NCBI GenBank assembly: GCA_030645535.1 | Contig: JAUSNM010000027.1 | Span: 1 to 64,000, forward strand | From: Gallionella sp. | GTDB lineage: Bacteria; Pseudomonadota; Gammaproteobacteria; Burkholderiales; Gallionellaceae | DNA length: 64,000 bases | Reading direction: 5' to 3' | In this document: positions 10,802 to 19,518 of the stretch, in pieces | How positions within the stretch are numbered: the stretch's first letter is position 1 | Layout: every line of letters starts with the position of its first letter | Notes under the pieces: generated by a model | Told to the model about the DNA's origin: nothing | Databases searched by the model: none | The model's input: the letters and a program-made list of their open reading frames with translations, nothing else | Position numbers and translations under genes: made by a program

Positions 10802-11914
10802 TCAGAGAAAGTTTTCCGGTGCCGTATAAGGCAGATCGAAGGTATTGGCCACCGCACGATAGGTGACTTTGCCCTCAGCTATATTCAAGCCCTGACGCAG
10901 CGGCAGACTGCCCTGCAGCGCCCGTTTCCAGCCCTTGTTCGCCAGTTGCAGCAAATAAGGGAAGGTAGCATTGGTCAGTGCCAGCGTGGAGGTGCGCGGC
11001 ACGCCGCCCGGCATGTTCGCCACGGCATAGTGAATCACGCCATCGACGACATAAATCGGATTTTCATGCGTGGTTGGATGAGTCGTCTCTGCACAGCCGC
11101 CCTGATCCACCGCGACATCAACGATGACAGATCCTGGCAGCATCAGTTTCAGATCTTCCCGGCGTATCAGCCTGGGCGCGGCAGCCCCGGGAATGAGCAC
11201 GCCACCGATGACCAGGTCGGCGCTGGTAATCTGCTCCAGCAGATTATGGCGGTTGGAGAACAGTGTCTGCACGTTGGCGGGCAGCACCTCGGACAGACGC
11301 CGCAGGCGTTCCAGCGACACATCCAGCAGCGTGACACGCGCGCCCAGGCCTGCCGCCAGGCGGGCCGCATTGCTGCCCACCACCCCGCCGCCTATGATTA
11401 CCACATGCGCCGGTGCGACACCGGGCACGCCGCCTAACAGCACGCCGCGTCCGCCATACAGTTTCTCCAGATACCTGGCACCTTCCTGCACTGCCATCCG
11501 CCCTGCCACTTCCGACATCGGCGTCAACAGGGGCAGCTCGCCGGTGGGCTGCGCCACGGTCTCATAAGCGATGCAGATCGCGCCGGAATCGAGATGTGCC
11601 TGAGTCAGTTCGCGGTCAGCCGCAAAATGAAAATAGGTAAAGATGATTTGGCCGGTGCGCAGCCGTTGCCATTCGGACCGGATCGGTTCCTTGACCTTGA
11701 CGATCAGTTCGGCTGCCGCCCAGATAGCATCGGCATCGGGAATAATCTGCGCACCGGCAGTCCGGTATTGCTCATCGCTGAATCCGCTGCCCTCCCCGGC
11801 ACCGCATTCCAGCCAAACCTCGTGCCCTGCCGCAACCAATGCAGCTACGCCTGACGGCACCAGTGCCACACGGCTCTCATTGGTCTTGATCTCTCTTGGA
11901 ACGCCGATTTTCAT
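10802..11914 (-). CDS. ald: Alanine dehydrogenase
   Basis: Catalyses reversible NAD-dependent deamination of L-alanine to pyruvate and ammonia. The 370-residue length is typical. MKIGVPREIK-NE-RVALVP is the family N-terminus; catalytic K75 (VKVKEP) and H96 (TYFHF) are in the expected positions. The NAD Rossmann motif VVIIGGGVVGSNAARLA lies near residue 170. The upstream dioxygenase gene on the same strand ends 20 bp before this start, so the two are probably co-transcribed. Ald can assimilate ammonia or feed pyruvate; direction cannot be told from sequence. Confidence 0.95.
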   Translation of the reverse strand: MKIGVPREIKTNESRVALVPSGVAALVAAGHEVWLECGAGEGSGFSDEQYRTAGAQIIPDADAIWAAAELIVKVKEPIRSEWQRLRTGQIIFTYFHFAADRELTQAHLDSGAICIAYETVAQPTGELPLLTPMSEVAGRMAVQEGARYLEKLYGGRGVLLGGVPGVAPAHVVIIGGGVVGSNAARLAAGLGARVTLLDVSLERLRRLSEVLPANVQTLFSNRHNLLEQITSADLVIGGVLIPGAAAPRLIRREDLKLMLPGSVIVDVAVDQGGCAETTHPTTHENPIYVVDGVIHYAVANMPGGVPRTSTLALTNATFPYLLQLANKGWKRALQGSLPLRQGLNIAEGKVTYRAVANTFDLPYTAPENFL

Positions 11915-11934
11915 TTTCCAAATCTCCCGTTAAC

Positions 11935-12669
11935 TCAAGCCTGTTCCAGAAAACCGCCGGAGCGGAATGTCAGCACCAGCGTGTCGCGGTATCCGCCTGT
12001 CGCTGTCGGCTGGATCGGCGTGGATTCATGGATGACGCGCTGGTCATCGAGCAACAACAATGTCCACGGTTCGCTCAGGGTAAAGCGCTGTCCGTTTGGC
12101 CCGTCCGCCTCGAAGATACGGCTTTCACCGCCGCTGACGTTGTTGCGCTCCACCAGAAGGATAGCCACGAAATCCACGCCGTCGCGATGCGCGCCTTCCG
12201 GGGTTGGCCGGCCAATGCCATCAAGGGTGTCGATGCGGAACTGATGCGCTTCCACATACCACGGTTGTTCTCCCTTGATGGCAGAACAGATGCTGCCAAT
12301 CGCCAGCAATAACGACTGCCATACCGGTTGTTGCAGTGTGTGCGATGCTATCGGCTCGAACAAGCGGTGCATGCCGCCGTGCAGCGCGTTATAGGCCAGC
12401 GGCTGGTAATGTGCGCGATGGGGAACCTGGGTCAGAGACTTGCCGCTCGCGATGAAACAGGAATGCCGTCGGCGACGATAACGCCCGCCGTCTTTCAGGA
12501 AATTATCCAGCGGCAGATCGTTCCAGTCGGCCTTGATCGACCCTAAATCGGGCTGTCCGACGAAAGAAGCAACGCCAGCCGGACTCAACACGCCATAGCC
12601 CTGAGACTTCAGCGCATCGGCAAGCTGTGAAGGTTCAATATAAGGTGGAGCAAGTGTTGTGATGATCAT
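11935..12669 (-). CDS. 2-oxoglutarate/Fe(II)-dependent dioxygenase family protein
   Basis: The 244 residues resemble the 2OG-Fe_Oxy_2 family, whose characterised members (Bacillus L-isoleucine 4-hydroxylase type) hydroxylate free amino acids. The facial triad is visible as HRDGVDF (H161, D163) and RVIHEST (H214). A downstream arginine in GGYRDTLVLTF (R228) is placed to bind the 2OG carboxylate. No signal peptide, so cytoplasmic. It is the first gene of a likely two-gene unit with ald. The pairing suggests that an amino acid is the substrate, but this is inference and the true substrate is unknown. Confidence 0.8.
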   Translation of the reverse strand: MIITTLAPPYIEPSQLADALKSQGYGVLSPAGVASFVGQPDLGSIKADWNDLPLDNFLKDGGRYRRRRHSCFIASGKSLTQVPHRAHYQPLAYNALHGGMHRLFEPIASHTLQQPVWQSLLLAIGSICSAIKGEQPWYVEAHQFRIDTLDGIGRPTPEGAHRDGVDFVAILLVERNNVSGGESRIFEADGPNGQRFTLSEPWTLLLLDDQRVIHESTPIQPTATGGYRDTLVLTFRSGGFLEQA

Positions 12670-13003
12670 CGCGTGGGCGTCATGGTTTTGTTCATTGTGA
12701 TTCTACGTCAATGCAGTGTATTCCACCTGGTAAAACTCCGGCGTGAGTTGCAGATCTCCTGATGATTGAGCGCATTCTGGAGTGGCGGCCTTGCCGCGTG
12801 AACCGGTTAAATTTCGATTGCCTGGCTGATTTTTGAATATATGCAGGAGCTTTGCGCAGATTGCGATTTCAGGCGAGGGTAAACCGCTGACTTTGCCTGA
12901 TGGTGTATGATGTTTCCTCGCGGGTCTCAACCATTTTCAGAAAATTGGCGGGCATCGAATTCGAGCGCTGCTCGCAGTGATTAACTAAACCGGAGCGGTT
13001 GAT
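12670..13003. other. Divergent intergenic region, 334 bp
   Basis: Separates the minus-strand dioxygenase from the plus-strand response regulator, so it should hold promoters for both. A TATGAT (about 12905) and a GGAG Shine-Dalgarno near 12992 are visible on the plus strand. No convincing -35, gene or repeat was found. A 75-codon minus-strand frame here has no recognisable features. Confidence 0.4.
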
Positions 13004-14611
13004 TTGGCTACAGTTAGCAAAGTATCAGACAAGTGGATTTTGATTATTGACGACATGGAAGGCATGCGTTCGCAGTTGCGCATGTCATTGTCGAGTTCCG
13101 GTTTTGCCAAATTACATGTAGTGGCTAATATCAGGGAGGCGCTTGCGCGTCTGTCTGCCAACCATTATGACGCCATCCTGTGCGATTACTCACTGGGCGA
13201 TAGTACAAACGGTCAGCAATTTCTTGAGTACTTACGCACTGCTGATTTGATCAATCGCAATACTATTTTCGTCATGATCACCGCTGAACAATCCTATGCG
13301 AAGGTGGTCGCCGCTTCCGAGTGTGCGCCGGACGACTACTTGCTCAAGCCTTTCACGGCAGCAGAATTTAACATTCGTTTTGAAAAGCTGTTAAACAGGC
13401 AAGAATATTTTACCGCGATAGATCAAGCTTCAGATAAAAAAAATTGGCCCAGGCTGATAGCCGAGTGCGACAAGTTGCTAGCCAACCGTGACAAGTATTT
13501 CTTTGACCTGTGCAAGATAAAGGGTGCCGCCCTGCTGCGGGACAATCAGCTACAGCTGGCTGAGGCGTTGTACCGTGAAGTCATTGCGACGCGCCCTCTC
13601 GGCTGGGCTAAATTGGGCCTGGCGCGCACGTTGGCGAAGCTCGGCAAAAAAGCCGAGGCAGAACAATTGGCGAATGAAATTCTGGTTGAAATGCCGCAAT
13701 TCATGGCGGCATATGATTTTCTTGGCAATTTATTGTCTGAATCGGACAATAAAAAGGGCGCGTTGGAAGTTTTAATGAAAGCCCGCGAAATCGCGCCCGG
13801 CACGATGCACCGCATACGCGAGTTGAGCACACTGGCAGTGAGCACCGGACAGCCCGAAATTGCTGAAGAAATCATGCGCGAGACCTTGATAAAACATAAG
13901 CATTCTCCGGTGCGTCAGGCCAATGATTACGCTGTTCTGTCACGTGCCCTGGTCGATCAGGGCAAGACGGAGGACGCCTTGAACGTGGTGCAGGATGCCA
14001 GAAAAATCTTCACTGACAACGACAGCAATGTCGTGCTTGCGGTGACGGAAAGCACCGTCCATCACGCTGCGGGAAATGACGAACTCGCTCATGCGGCATT
14101 GGAAAAAGCCATGTCAACAGGAGACATGGCAAGTTTTTCTGCGGATGCGCTGGTCGCGATGGCAGATGCCTGTTTTGCCCTGGGCCGTGAGGAAGAGGCT
14201 ACCCGGCTGCTGAACCATGCCGTGCAAAATAACGACGAAGATGCGACTATTAAAGATAAAGTCCATGCGGTTATGGTCGCGGCCGGCAAAGATGCCTCTG
14301 AAGCCACTGCGCTGATTGAAGCCAGCGCGGCTGAGGTAATCAAACTGAACAATGAAGGCGTTCTCAAAGCACAATCAGGGCAGTTGGCCGAGGCGATTGA
14401 GTTGCTGAGTGAGGCGGCCGACCGCTTGCCAAACAACTTGCAGATACTGGGCAATGCAACGCTGGTGATCGCGCTTGATCTGGTGCGCAATGGAAAGGAC
14501 CCTGTGAAACTGGCCAAATGTCTGGCCTATCGCGAATCTTTGACCAAAAAATCGCCCAGCCATCCCAAGCTTGAGCAAATAGATGGCATGCTCAAGCAAC
14601 TGAAAGCATAA
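13004..14611 (+). CDS. Response regulator with C-terminal TPR domain
   Basis: The 535 residues begin with a CheY-like receiver: acidic pair D16-D17, phospho-acceptor D61 in ILCDYSLGD, and K115 in YLLKPF. From about residue 145 to the end come helical TPR-like repeats. There is no DNA-binding or enzymatic output domain, so the output is probably protein-protein interaction. The start is TTG with GGAG about 9 bp upstream; the next in-frame ATG would cut into the receiver. A short histidine kinase follows 17 bp downstream and is its likely partner. Specific function unknown. Confidence 0.8.
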   Translation: MATVSKVSDKWILIIDDMEGMRSQLRMSLSSSGFAKLHVVANIREALARLSANHYDAILCDYSLGDSTNGQQFLEYLRTADLINRNTIFVMITAEQSYAKVVAASECAPDDYLLKPFTAAEFNIRFEKLLNRQEYFTAIDQASDKKNWPRLIAECDKLLANRDKYFFDLCKIKGAALLRDNQLQLAEALYREVIATRPLGWAKLGLARTLAKLGKKAEAEQLANEILVEMPQFMAAYDFLGNLLSESDNKKGALEVLMKAREIAPGTMHRIRELSTLAVSTGQPEIAEEIMRETLIKHKHSPVRQANDYAVLSRALVDQGKTEDALNVVQDARKIFTDNDSNVVLAVTESTVHHAAGNDELAHAALEKAMSTGDMASFSADALVAMADACFALGREEEATRLLNHAVQNNDEDATIKDKVHAVMVAAGKDASEATALIEASAAEVIKLNNEGVLKAQSGQLAEAIELLSEAADRLPNNLQILGNATLVIALDLVRNGKDPVKLAKCLAYRESLTKKSPSHPKLEQIDGMLKQLKA

Positions 14612-14628
14612 CGACAGGGAAATCCACA

Positions 14629-15255
14629 ATGAATGATCTGGATACAGCCATCATGCACGACGTGAAGAACCAACTCGCGGAGTTGGCGTTGCGTTTGCGT
14701 AAACGCGGCGATGCCCGCGCAGAGATGGAAATCGCGATGAATTCCTCCCGCCGCCTGTCTGAAATGCTGCTGCTAAGCCGTGAAAATAGCGACCAGTTGT
14801 GGGTCAATGCCGACTCCGTCAATCCGGCGGACTTTCTGGAAATACTGGCCGCCGAATATGCAGAATTGTTCCCGGATGTTATCTTTCATGTCGATGTTGA
14901 GCGAGCACCCGCCTGCGCTTTCTTTGATGACGCCCTGGTACGTATGGCGCTCGGCAATGCACTGCACAACGCCTGTCGCTGTGCGCGATCCCGTGTTCAA
15001 CTTGCGGCCTTTGAGCAGGACGGCATGCTGGTTCTGGAAGTGTATGATGACGGACCAGGATTTCCGGAGGACGTGCTGAAGTCAGGGGGAAAGTTGCCGG
15101 CTGCGGTGAGTGGCGCCGGCACCGGACTGGGCCTGTATCTTGCGCACAAAATAGCCGAACTGCATCAACTGAATGATCAGCACGGACATATTGAATTGAG
15201 TAATGACGGATCAGGCCAAACTAATGGCGGGCGATTCCGCATGGTATTACCATAG
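14629..15255 (+). CDS. Minimal soluble histidine kinase
   Basis: Only 208 residues: a dimerisation/phospho-acceptor helix with H10 (MHDVKNQLAEL) right at the N-terminus, then an ATPase domain. The N box is NALHNACRCA, the G1 box DDGPGFP and the G2 box GTGLGLYLA. No sensor, transmembrane or HAMP segment is present. It must therefore receive its signal from a partner, most simply from the TPR-bearing response regulator encoded immediately upstream. AGGGAAATCCACA precedes the ATG. It could be a phosphatase rather than a kinase. Confidence 0.8.
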   Translation: MNDLDTAIMHDVKNQLAELALRLRKRGDARAEMEIAMNSSRRLSEMLLLSRENSDQLWVNADSVNPADFLEILAAEYAELFPDVIFHVDVERAPACAFFDDALVRMALGNALHNACRCARSRVQLAAFEQDGMLVLEVYDDGPGFPEDVLKSGGKLPAAVSGAGTGLGLYLAHKIAELHQLNDQHGHIELSNDGSGQTNGGRFRMVLP

Positions 15256-15300
15256 CGAATCGGCAATCTTTTTAGGATCGCCGATCTGCATTAACGGATA

Positions 15301-17961
15301 TCAAACTACCTTGGTGACGGCTTTCCTGGCTGCTTTCGGTTTGGTCTCTGTTTTTGGTTTAGCTGCTGTCTTACTCGTCGCCGTCTTTGCCGCTGCCTTA
15401 GGTTTTGCTGCTGCCTTTGGCTTCGCAGCAGCCTTCGGCTTGGCATCTGCCTTGGGCTTAGCTGCCGCTTTGGGTTTGGCCGCTGCCTTCGGCTTAGCAG
15501 CAGCCGCTTTTCTTGCCGGCTTTTTCCCGGTATCGCCCTTCGCGGCCTTGGCCGCAATCAGCTCCAGCGCTTGTTCCAGCGTGATTTCATCCACCGGCAC
15601 ATCCTTGGGCAGAGTCGCGTTGATCTTGCCGTGACGCGCATAAGGACCATAGCGGCCGCTGCATATCTCTACCGTAGTCTTATCCACAGGATGATCGCCC
15701 AGCGTGCGCAACACGGTATTGCCATCCTTCGCTTGTGCCAGCAATTCAACTGCACGCTCCAGGCTTACGTCAAATATGCTGTCGGTGCGCGGAATCGATT
15801 TGAACTTGCCGTCATGGCCGATGTAAGGCCCGAAGCGGCCGATATTGACGATGACTTTCTTGTTCGTTTCCGGATGTAAACCCAGATCGCGCGGCAAGGA
15901 GAGCAGTTTCAGTGCACTGGCCAGATCGGCCTGATCGACGGGCATTTCCTTGGGCCATGAGACACGCTTAGGTTTCGCTTTCTCACCTTCAATCACTTCA
16001 CCCAGCTGCACGTAATGACCGTAGGGGCCGCGCAACAACAGTACGGGTTGCGCGGTATCGGGATAAACGCCCAGCTCAACGCGCACATCCTCCTGCGTTT
16101 CGCCGCTGACGCTGCGCTTGTATTTGCATTCCGGATAGTTGGTGCAACTGATAAAGCTGCCGTAGCGGCTTAATTTCTTGGCCAGCGGTTTGCCGCATTC
16201 CGGACAGGCTTCGTCCAGCAATTCCTGCGGACGCTCGATATTGGTCTTCTCCTTGATAAGATTGGAAAAACCCTTCCAGAATTCATCCAGCACACCTATC
16301 CAGTCGCGACGGCCATCTGAGACTTCGTCCAGCTCATCTTCGAGCGACGCGGTGAAATTGTAATCGACATACTGCGTAAAGTGATCGGTCAGGAAGCGCG
16401 TGACGACACGACCCACATCGGTGGGCATGAAGCGCTTCTTGTCGAGAATGGCGTATTCACGGGTTTGCAGCGTGGAAATGATGGTGGCATAGGTCGAAGG
16501 GCGACCGATACCGTATTCTTCCAGCGACTTGACCAGACTGGCTTCGGTGAAGCGTGGCGGTGGCTGGGTGAAGTGTTGTTCGCCGAACAGCTTATCCACC
16601 GGCAAAATATCGCCCTCAGCAAGTGGCGGCAGACGGCTGCCCTGCTCTTCTTCGGCATCGTCCACATCTTCCATGTAAACGCCGATAAAGCCGGGGAAAA
16701 CCAGCACCTGACCATTTGCGCGAAACAGCGTGTCGTCGCCGCCCAAGCGGATATCGGCACTGACGGTGTCATAACGCGCCGGCGTCATCTGACAGGCCAG
16801 CGTGCGCTTCCAGATCATTTCGTACAGGCGAGCCTGATCGACCGTCAGCCGGTCGCGCAGACTGTCGGGTGTGCGCGCGATCGAAGTAGGTCTGATCGCC
16901 TCATGCGACTCCTGTGCATTCTTGGTCTTGCTCTTGTAGCTGGGCGGCGTGCCAGGTAAATAATCACCGGAAAAATTATCCTGAATGTAATCGCGGATTT
17001 CCTGCACCGCTTCGTTCGCCAGCGTCACCGAGTCAGTACGCATATAGGAAATCAGACCGACGGTCTGACCGCCGACGTCCACCCCTTCATAGAGCGATTG
17101 CGCGGTGCGCATGGTGCGTTCGGCGGACATGCCCAGCTTGCGCACGGCTTCCTGTTGCAAGGTCGAGGTGGTGAACGGCGCAGCTGCATAACGCTGCTTG
17201 GCCTTCTTTTCAACCCGCACCACTTTAGGTGGCAATTTCGCATCGTTAAGGCGAGCAAAGATGGCATCGTATTCAACCTGACTTTTGATATCCAGTTGGT
17301 CGAGTTTTTTACCTTGATACTGAAACAGTCGGGCTGAAAACGGCTGGTGATCCTTGTGGCTGTCCAGATGTACAGTCCAATATTCCTGACTTTTGAAAGC
17401 CTCGATTTGCAGTTCGCGCTCGACGATCAGGCGCAACGCGGGGCTTTGCACGCGACCGGCGGATAAACCGGGGCGGATTTTGCGCCACAGCAACGGTGAT
17501 AAATTAAAGCCTACCAGGTAGTCCAGTGCGCGCCGCGCCTGTTGCGCATTGACCAGCGGCATCGCAATTTCGCGCGGGTTGGCGACCGCCGCCTGAACCG
17601 CCGACTGCGTGATTTCATAGAACACCACGCGCTTCATGTTCTTCCCTTTAAAACCCCTCTTGGCTTTAAGCAGCTCGGCGATGTGCCAGGCGATGGCCTC
17701 CCCTTCGCGGTCGGGATCGGGGGCTAACAGGATATTTTCAGCGGAGGCCGCTGCTTTCGCGATCGCATCCATGTGTTTGCTGTTGCGCGCGATGGTTTCG
17801 TAGTTCATCGCGAAACCGTTTTCGGTATCGACCGCGCCGCTCTTGGGAACGAGATCGCGCACATGCCCGTAGGAAGCCAGCACCTCGTAATCATTGCCCA
17901 GATATTTCTTGAGCGTTTTGGCCTTGGCCGGAGATTCTACGATGAGAAGATTGATTGCCAT
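15301..17961 (-). CDS. topA: DNA topoisomerase I (type IA) with lysine/alanine-rich tail
   Basis: Relaxes negatively supercoiled DNA by cutting one strand. The 886 residues contain the Toprim domain (LLIVESPAKAKT at 5-16; DPDREGE at 82-88) and the active-site tyrosine Y306 in SYMRTDS. One tetracysteine zinc finger CPEC...C-N-YPEC lies near 590-620, followed by further TopA C-terminal repeats. Residues from about 805 are a low-complexity AAAKPK tail. It is the last gene of a tightly spaced set LysM-dprA-smg-topA, 9 bp after smg. Confidence 0.97.
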   Translation of the reverse strand: MAINLLIVESPAKAKTLKKYLGNDYEVLASYGHVRDLVPKSGAVDTENGFAMNYETIARNSKHMDAIAKAAASAENILLAPDPDREGEAIAWHIAELLKAKRGFKGKNMKRVVFYEITQSAVQAAVANPREIAMPLVNAQQARRALDYLVGFNLSPLLWRKIRPGLSAGRVQSPALRLIVERELQIEAFKSQEYWTVHLDSHKDHQPFSARLFQYQGKKLDQLDIKSQVEYDAIFARLNDAKLPPKVVRVEKKAKQRYAAAPFTTSTLQQEAVRKLGMSAERTMRTAQSLYEGVDVGGQTVGLISYMRTDSVTLANEAVQEIRDYIQDNFSGDYLPGTPPSYKSKTKNAQESHEAIRPTSIARTPDSLRDRLTVDQARLYEMIWKRTLACQMTPARYDTVSADIRLGGDDTLFRANGQVLVFPGFIGVYMEDVDDAEEEQGSRLPPLAEGDILPVDKLFGEQHFTQPPPRFTEASLVKSLEEYGIGRPSTYATIISTLQTREYAILDKKRFMPTDVGRVVTRFLTDHFTQYVDYNFTASLEDELDEVSDGRRDWIGVLDEFWKGFSNLIKEKTNIERPQELLDEACPECGKPLAKKLSRYGSFISCTNYPECKYKRSVSGETQEDVRVELGVYPDTAQPVLLLRGPYGHYVQLGEVIEGEKAKPKRVSWPKEMPVDQADLASALKLLSLPRDLGLHPETNKKVIVNIGRFGPYIGHDGKFKSIPRTDSIFDVSLERAVELLAQAKDGNTVLRTLGDHPVDKTTVEICSGRYGPYARHGKINATLPKDVPVDEITLEQALELIAAKAAKGDTGKKPARKAAAAKPKAAAKPKAAAKPKADAKPKAAAKPKAAAKPKAAAKTATSKTAAKPKTETKPKAARKAVTKVV
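15304..15549 (-). repeat. Repetitive coding tail of topA (AAAKPK-type repeats)
   Basis: About 80 codons encode imperfect five-residue repeats of the type KPKAA, built from Ala, Lys and Pro, with occasional Thr, Ser, Asp and Arg. This resembles histone H1-like or AlgP-like DNA-binding tails. The DNA has a 15-bp periodicity, so copy number may vary between strains by slippage or recombination. Confidence 0.7.
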
Positions 17962-17970
17962 GCGTGGTGT

Positions 17971-18426
17971 TTAATGTAATTGAGTTGAAGTTATCGGAAC
18001 GAGCAGCTCTTCGATCAGCAACGGGCTGAGATCCTGGTGGCGATCCCACAGCACGATCAGCATGATGAGTTTGAGCTTGTCCAGGCCTAAGTCTTTTTGT
18101 TGCAGGGCGAGGGCACGGTCGATGATGATCTCGCGTTCGATGGCAGAAATCATCTTCTGCTGTTCGGCGAACAACAAGAATTGACGGGCCTCGGCGCCGA
18201 TAAGCTGAAATTCCAGATCGGCGAAAAAACGCATCCCGGAGTGTTCAAGGATGGCAGGATAACTGTCTGAATTTTGCAGGCGCAACGCTGACAACCAGGT
18301 CAATGCCTCGTCTATGTCTTCGCCTTCAAATCCGGCTGCAGAGAGTTTACGCGATAGCTTGTCCGGTGCCGGGTAGCTACCCGCATCGATATAGCTTTCA
18401 AACAAATACATCAGAATTTCGAACAT
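17971..18426 (-). CDS. smg: Smg family protein (DUF494)
   Basis: The 151 residues match the Smg/DUF494 family, beginning MFEILMYLFE and containing DLGLDKLKLIMLIVLWDR. Members are found next to dprA across beta- and gammaproteobacteria; the biochemical role is not established. It starts 13 bp after dprA ends and is followed 9 bp later by topA, so it is translated from the same transcript. Confidence 0.92.
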   Translation of the reverse strand: MFEILMYLFESYIDAGSYPAPDKLSRKLSAAGFEGEDIDEALTWLSALRLQNSDSYPAILEHSGMRFFADLEFQLIGAEARQFLLFAEQQKMISAIEREIIIDRALALQQKDLGLDKLKLIMLIVLWDRHQDLSPLLIEELLVPITSTQLH

Positions 18427-18439
18427 AATTTAGAGCCAT

Positions 18440-19516
18440 TTAGTGTATGCGTTGGAACAAACCGCCGGGAAGTGTCGCAATGCGGCCTTCCAGTTCAAGC
18501 GTCAACAGCATGGCGGATAGCTGGCTAACCGTCAAGCCACTGCGCAGACAAAGCGCATCGATGCTCACCGGATCAAAGCCGATTTGATCCAGCAAACCGG
18601 TGTCCTCACCAGTTGTTTTGGCTTGGCCTGGCACGGATACCATCTGGCCTGCCAACTCTTCGAGTATATCCTGCGCTGTCTCGACAAGCTTTGCGCCTTG
18701 CTTAATCAATTTGTGGCAGCCACGGCTTTGCGGCGAATGGATCGAGCCGGGTATCGCAAATACATCACGGCCCTGCTCCATCGACAGCCTCGCGGTGATC
18801 AGTGAGCCGCTTTGCAGCGAGGCTTCCACGATTAAACAGCCGATACTCATGCCGCTGATGAGGCGGTTGCGGCGTGGGAAGTTACTGCCGACAGGCGGCG
18901 TGCCGAGCGGAAATTCTGAAATTAGCGTGCCTTGTTTGGCCAGTGCATGAGCCAGATCGCGATTGGCAGCGGGATAAACCTTGTCCAGACCCGTTCCGAA
19001 CACCGCGATGCTGCTGCCGGCCCCGCGCAATGCGCCACGGTGGGCGGCCGCGTCAATGCCGTGTGCCATGCCGCTGATGATGCACATACCGGCATTGCTC
19101 AATGAATTGGCAAATTCTTCGGCATTGTTAATACCCTGCGGCGTGGCATGCCGGCTGCCGACGATGGCGATCGCAGTTCTATTAAGTAAATCGAGACGTC
19201 CTTTGACATAGAGCAACAGCGGCGGGTCATTGATGTTGAGCAGGGATTGCGGATAATCGCTATCGCCCAGCGTGACGATATGATTTTGGCTATCTTCGAG
19301 CCAGACAAGTGTAGCTGCCAGCTCTTCATCCGGGACGCCCTGGGCGATTGCGCTGGCTGTCTCAGGTTTGACGAAGGTTTTGAGTGAACTGACGGGTTCG
19401 GCCAAAACCGCTTCAGGTGAGCCGAATTCGCGAAGCAGGTGGCGCGCGCCCTCTCCTCCCAGCCCCCGTATCAGGCTGAGTGTCAGCCAGGCCTTGATCG
19501 AGGGGTCAACAAACAT
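18440..19516 (-). CDS. dprA: DNA-processing protein DprA
   Basis: Binds incoming single-stranded DNA during natural transformation and loads RecA. The 358 residues have an N-terminal helical SAM-like region. The Rossmann-like core includes AIVGSRHATPQG, GMAHGIDAAAHRGAL, FGTGLDKVYPAAN and SEFPLGTPP-NFPRRNRLISG. The C-terminal winged-helix domain spans about 295-355. It follows the LysM gene with a 2-bp gap. Together with the pilin cluster at 34-44 kb it suggests possible competence, though most transformation genes are not in this window. Confidence 0.95.
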   Translation of the reverse strand: MFVDPSIKAWLTLSLIRGLGGEGARHLLREFGSPEAVLAEPVSSLKTFVKPETASAIAQGVPDEELAATLVWLEDSQNHIVTLGDSDYPQSLLNINDPPLLLYVKGRLDLLNRTAIAIVGSRHATPQGINNAEEFANSLSNAGMCIISGMAHGIDAAAHRGALRGAGSSIAVFGTGLDKVYPAANRDLAHALAKQGTLISEFPLGTPPVGSNFPRRNRLISGMSIGCLIVEASLQSGSLITARLSMEQGRDVFAIPGSIHSPQSRGCHKLIKQGAKLVETAQDILEELAGQMVSVPGQAKTTGEDTGLLDQIGFDPVSIDALCLRSGLTVSQLSAMLLTLELEGRIATLPGGLFQRIH

Positions 19517-19518
19517 GG

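Noticed and set aside
12703-12930. A 75-codon minus-strand frame in the dioxygenase-regulator gap
   Set aside because: No Shine-Dalgarno, no family feature, and composition like non-coding DNA.
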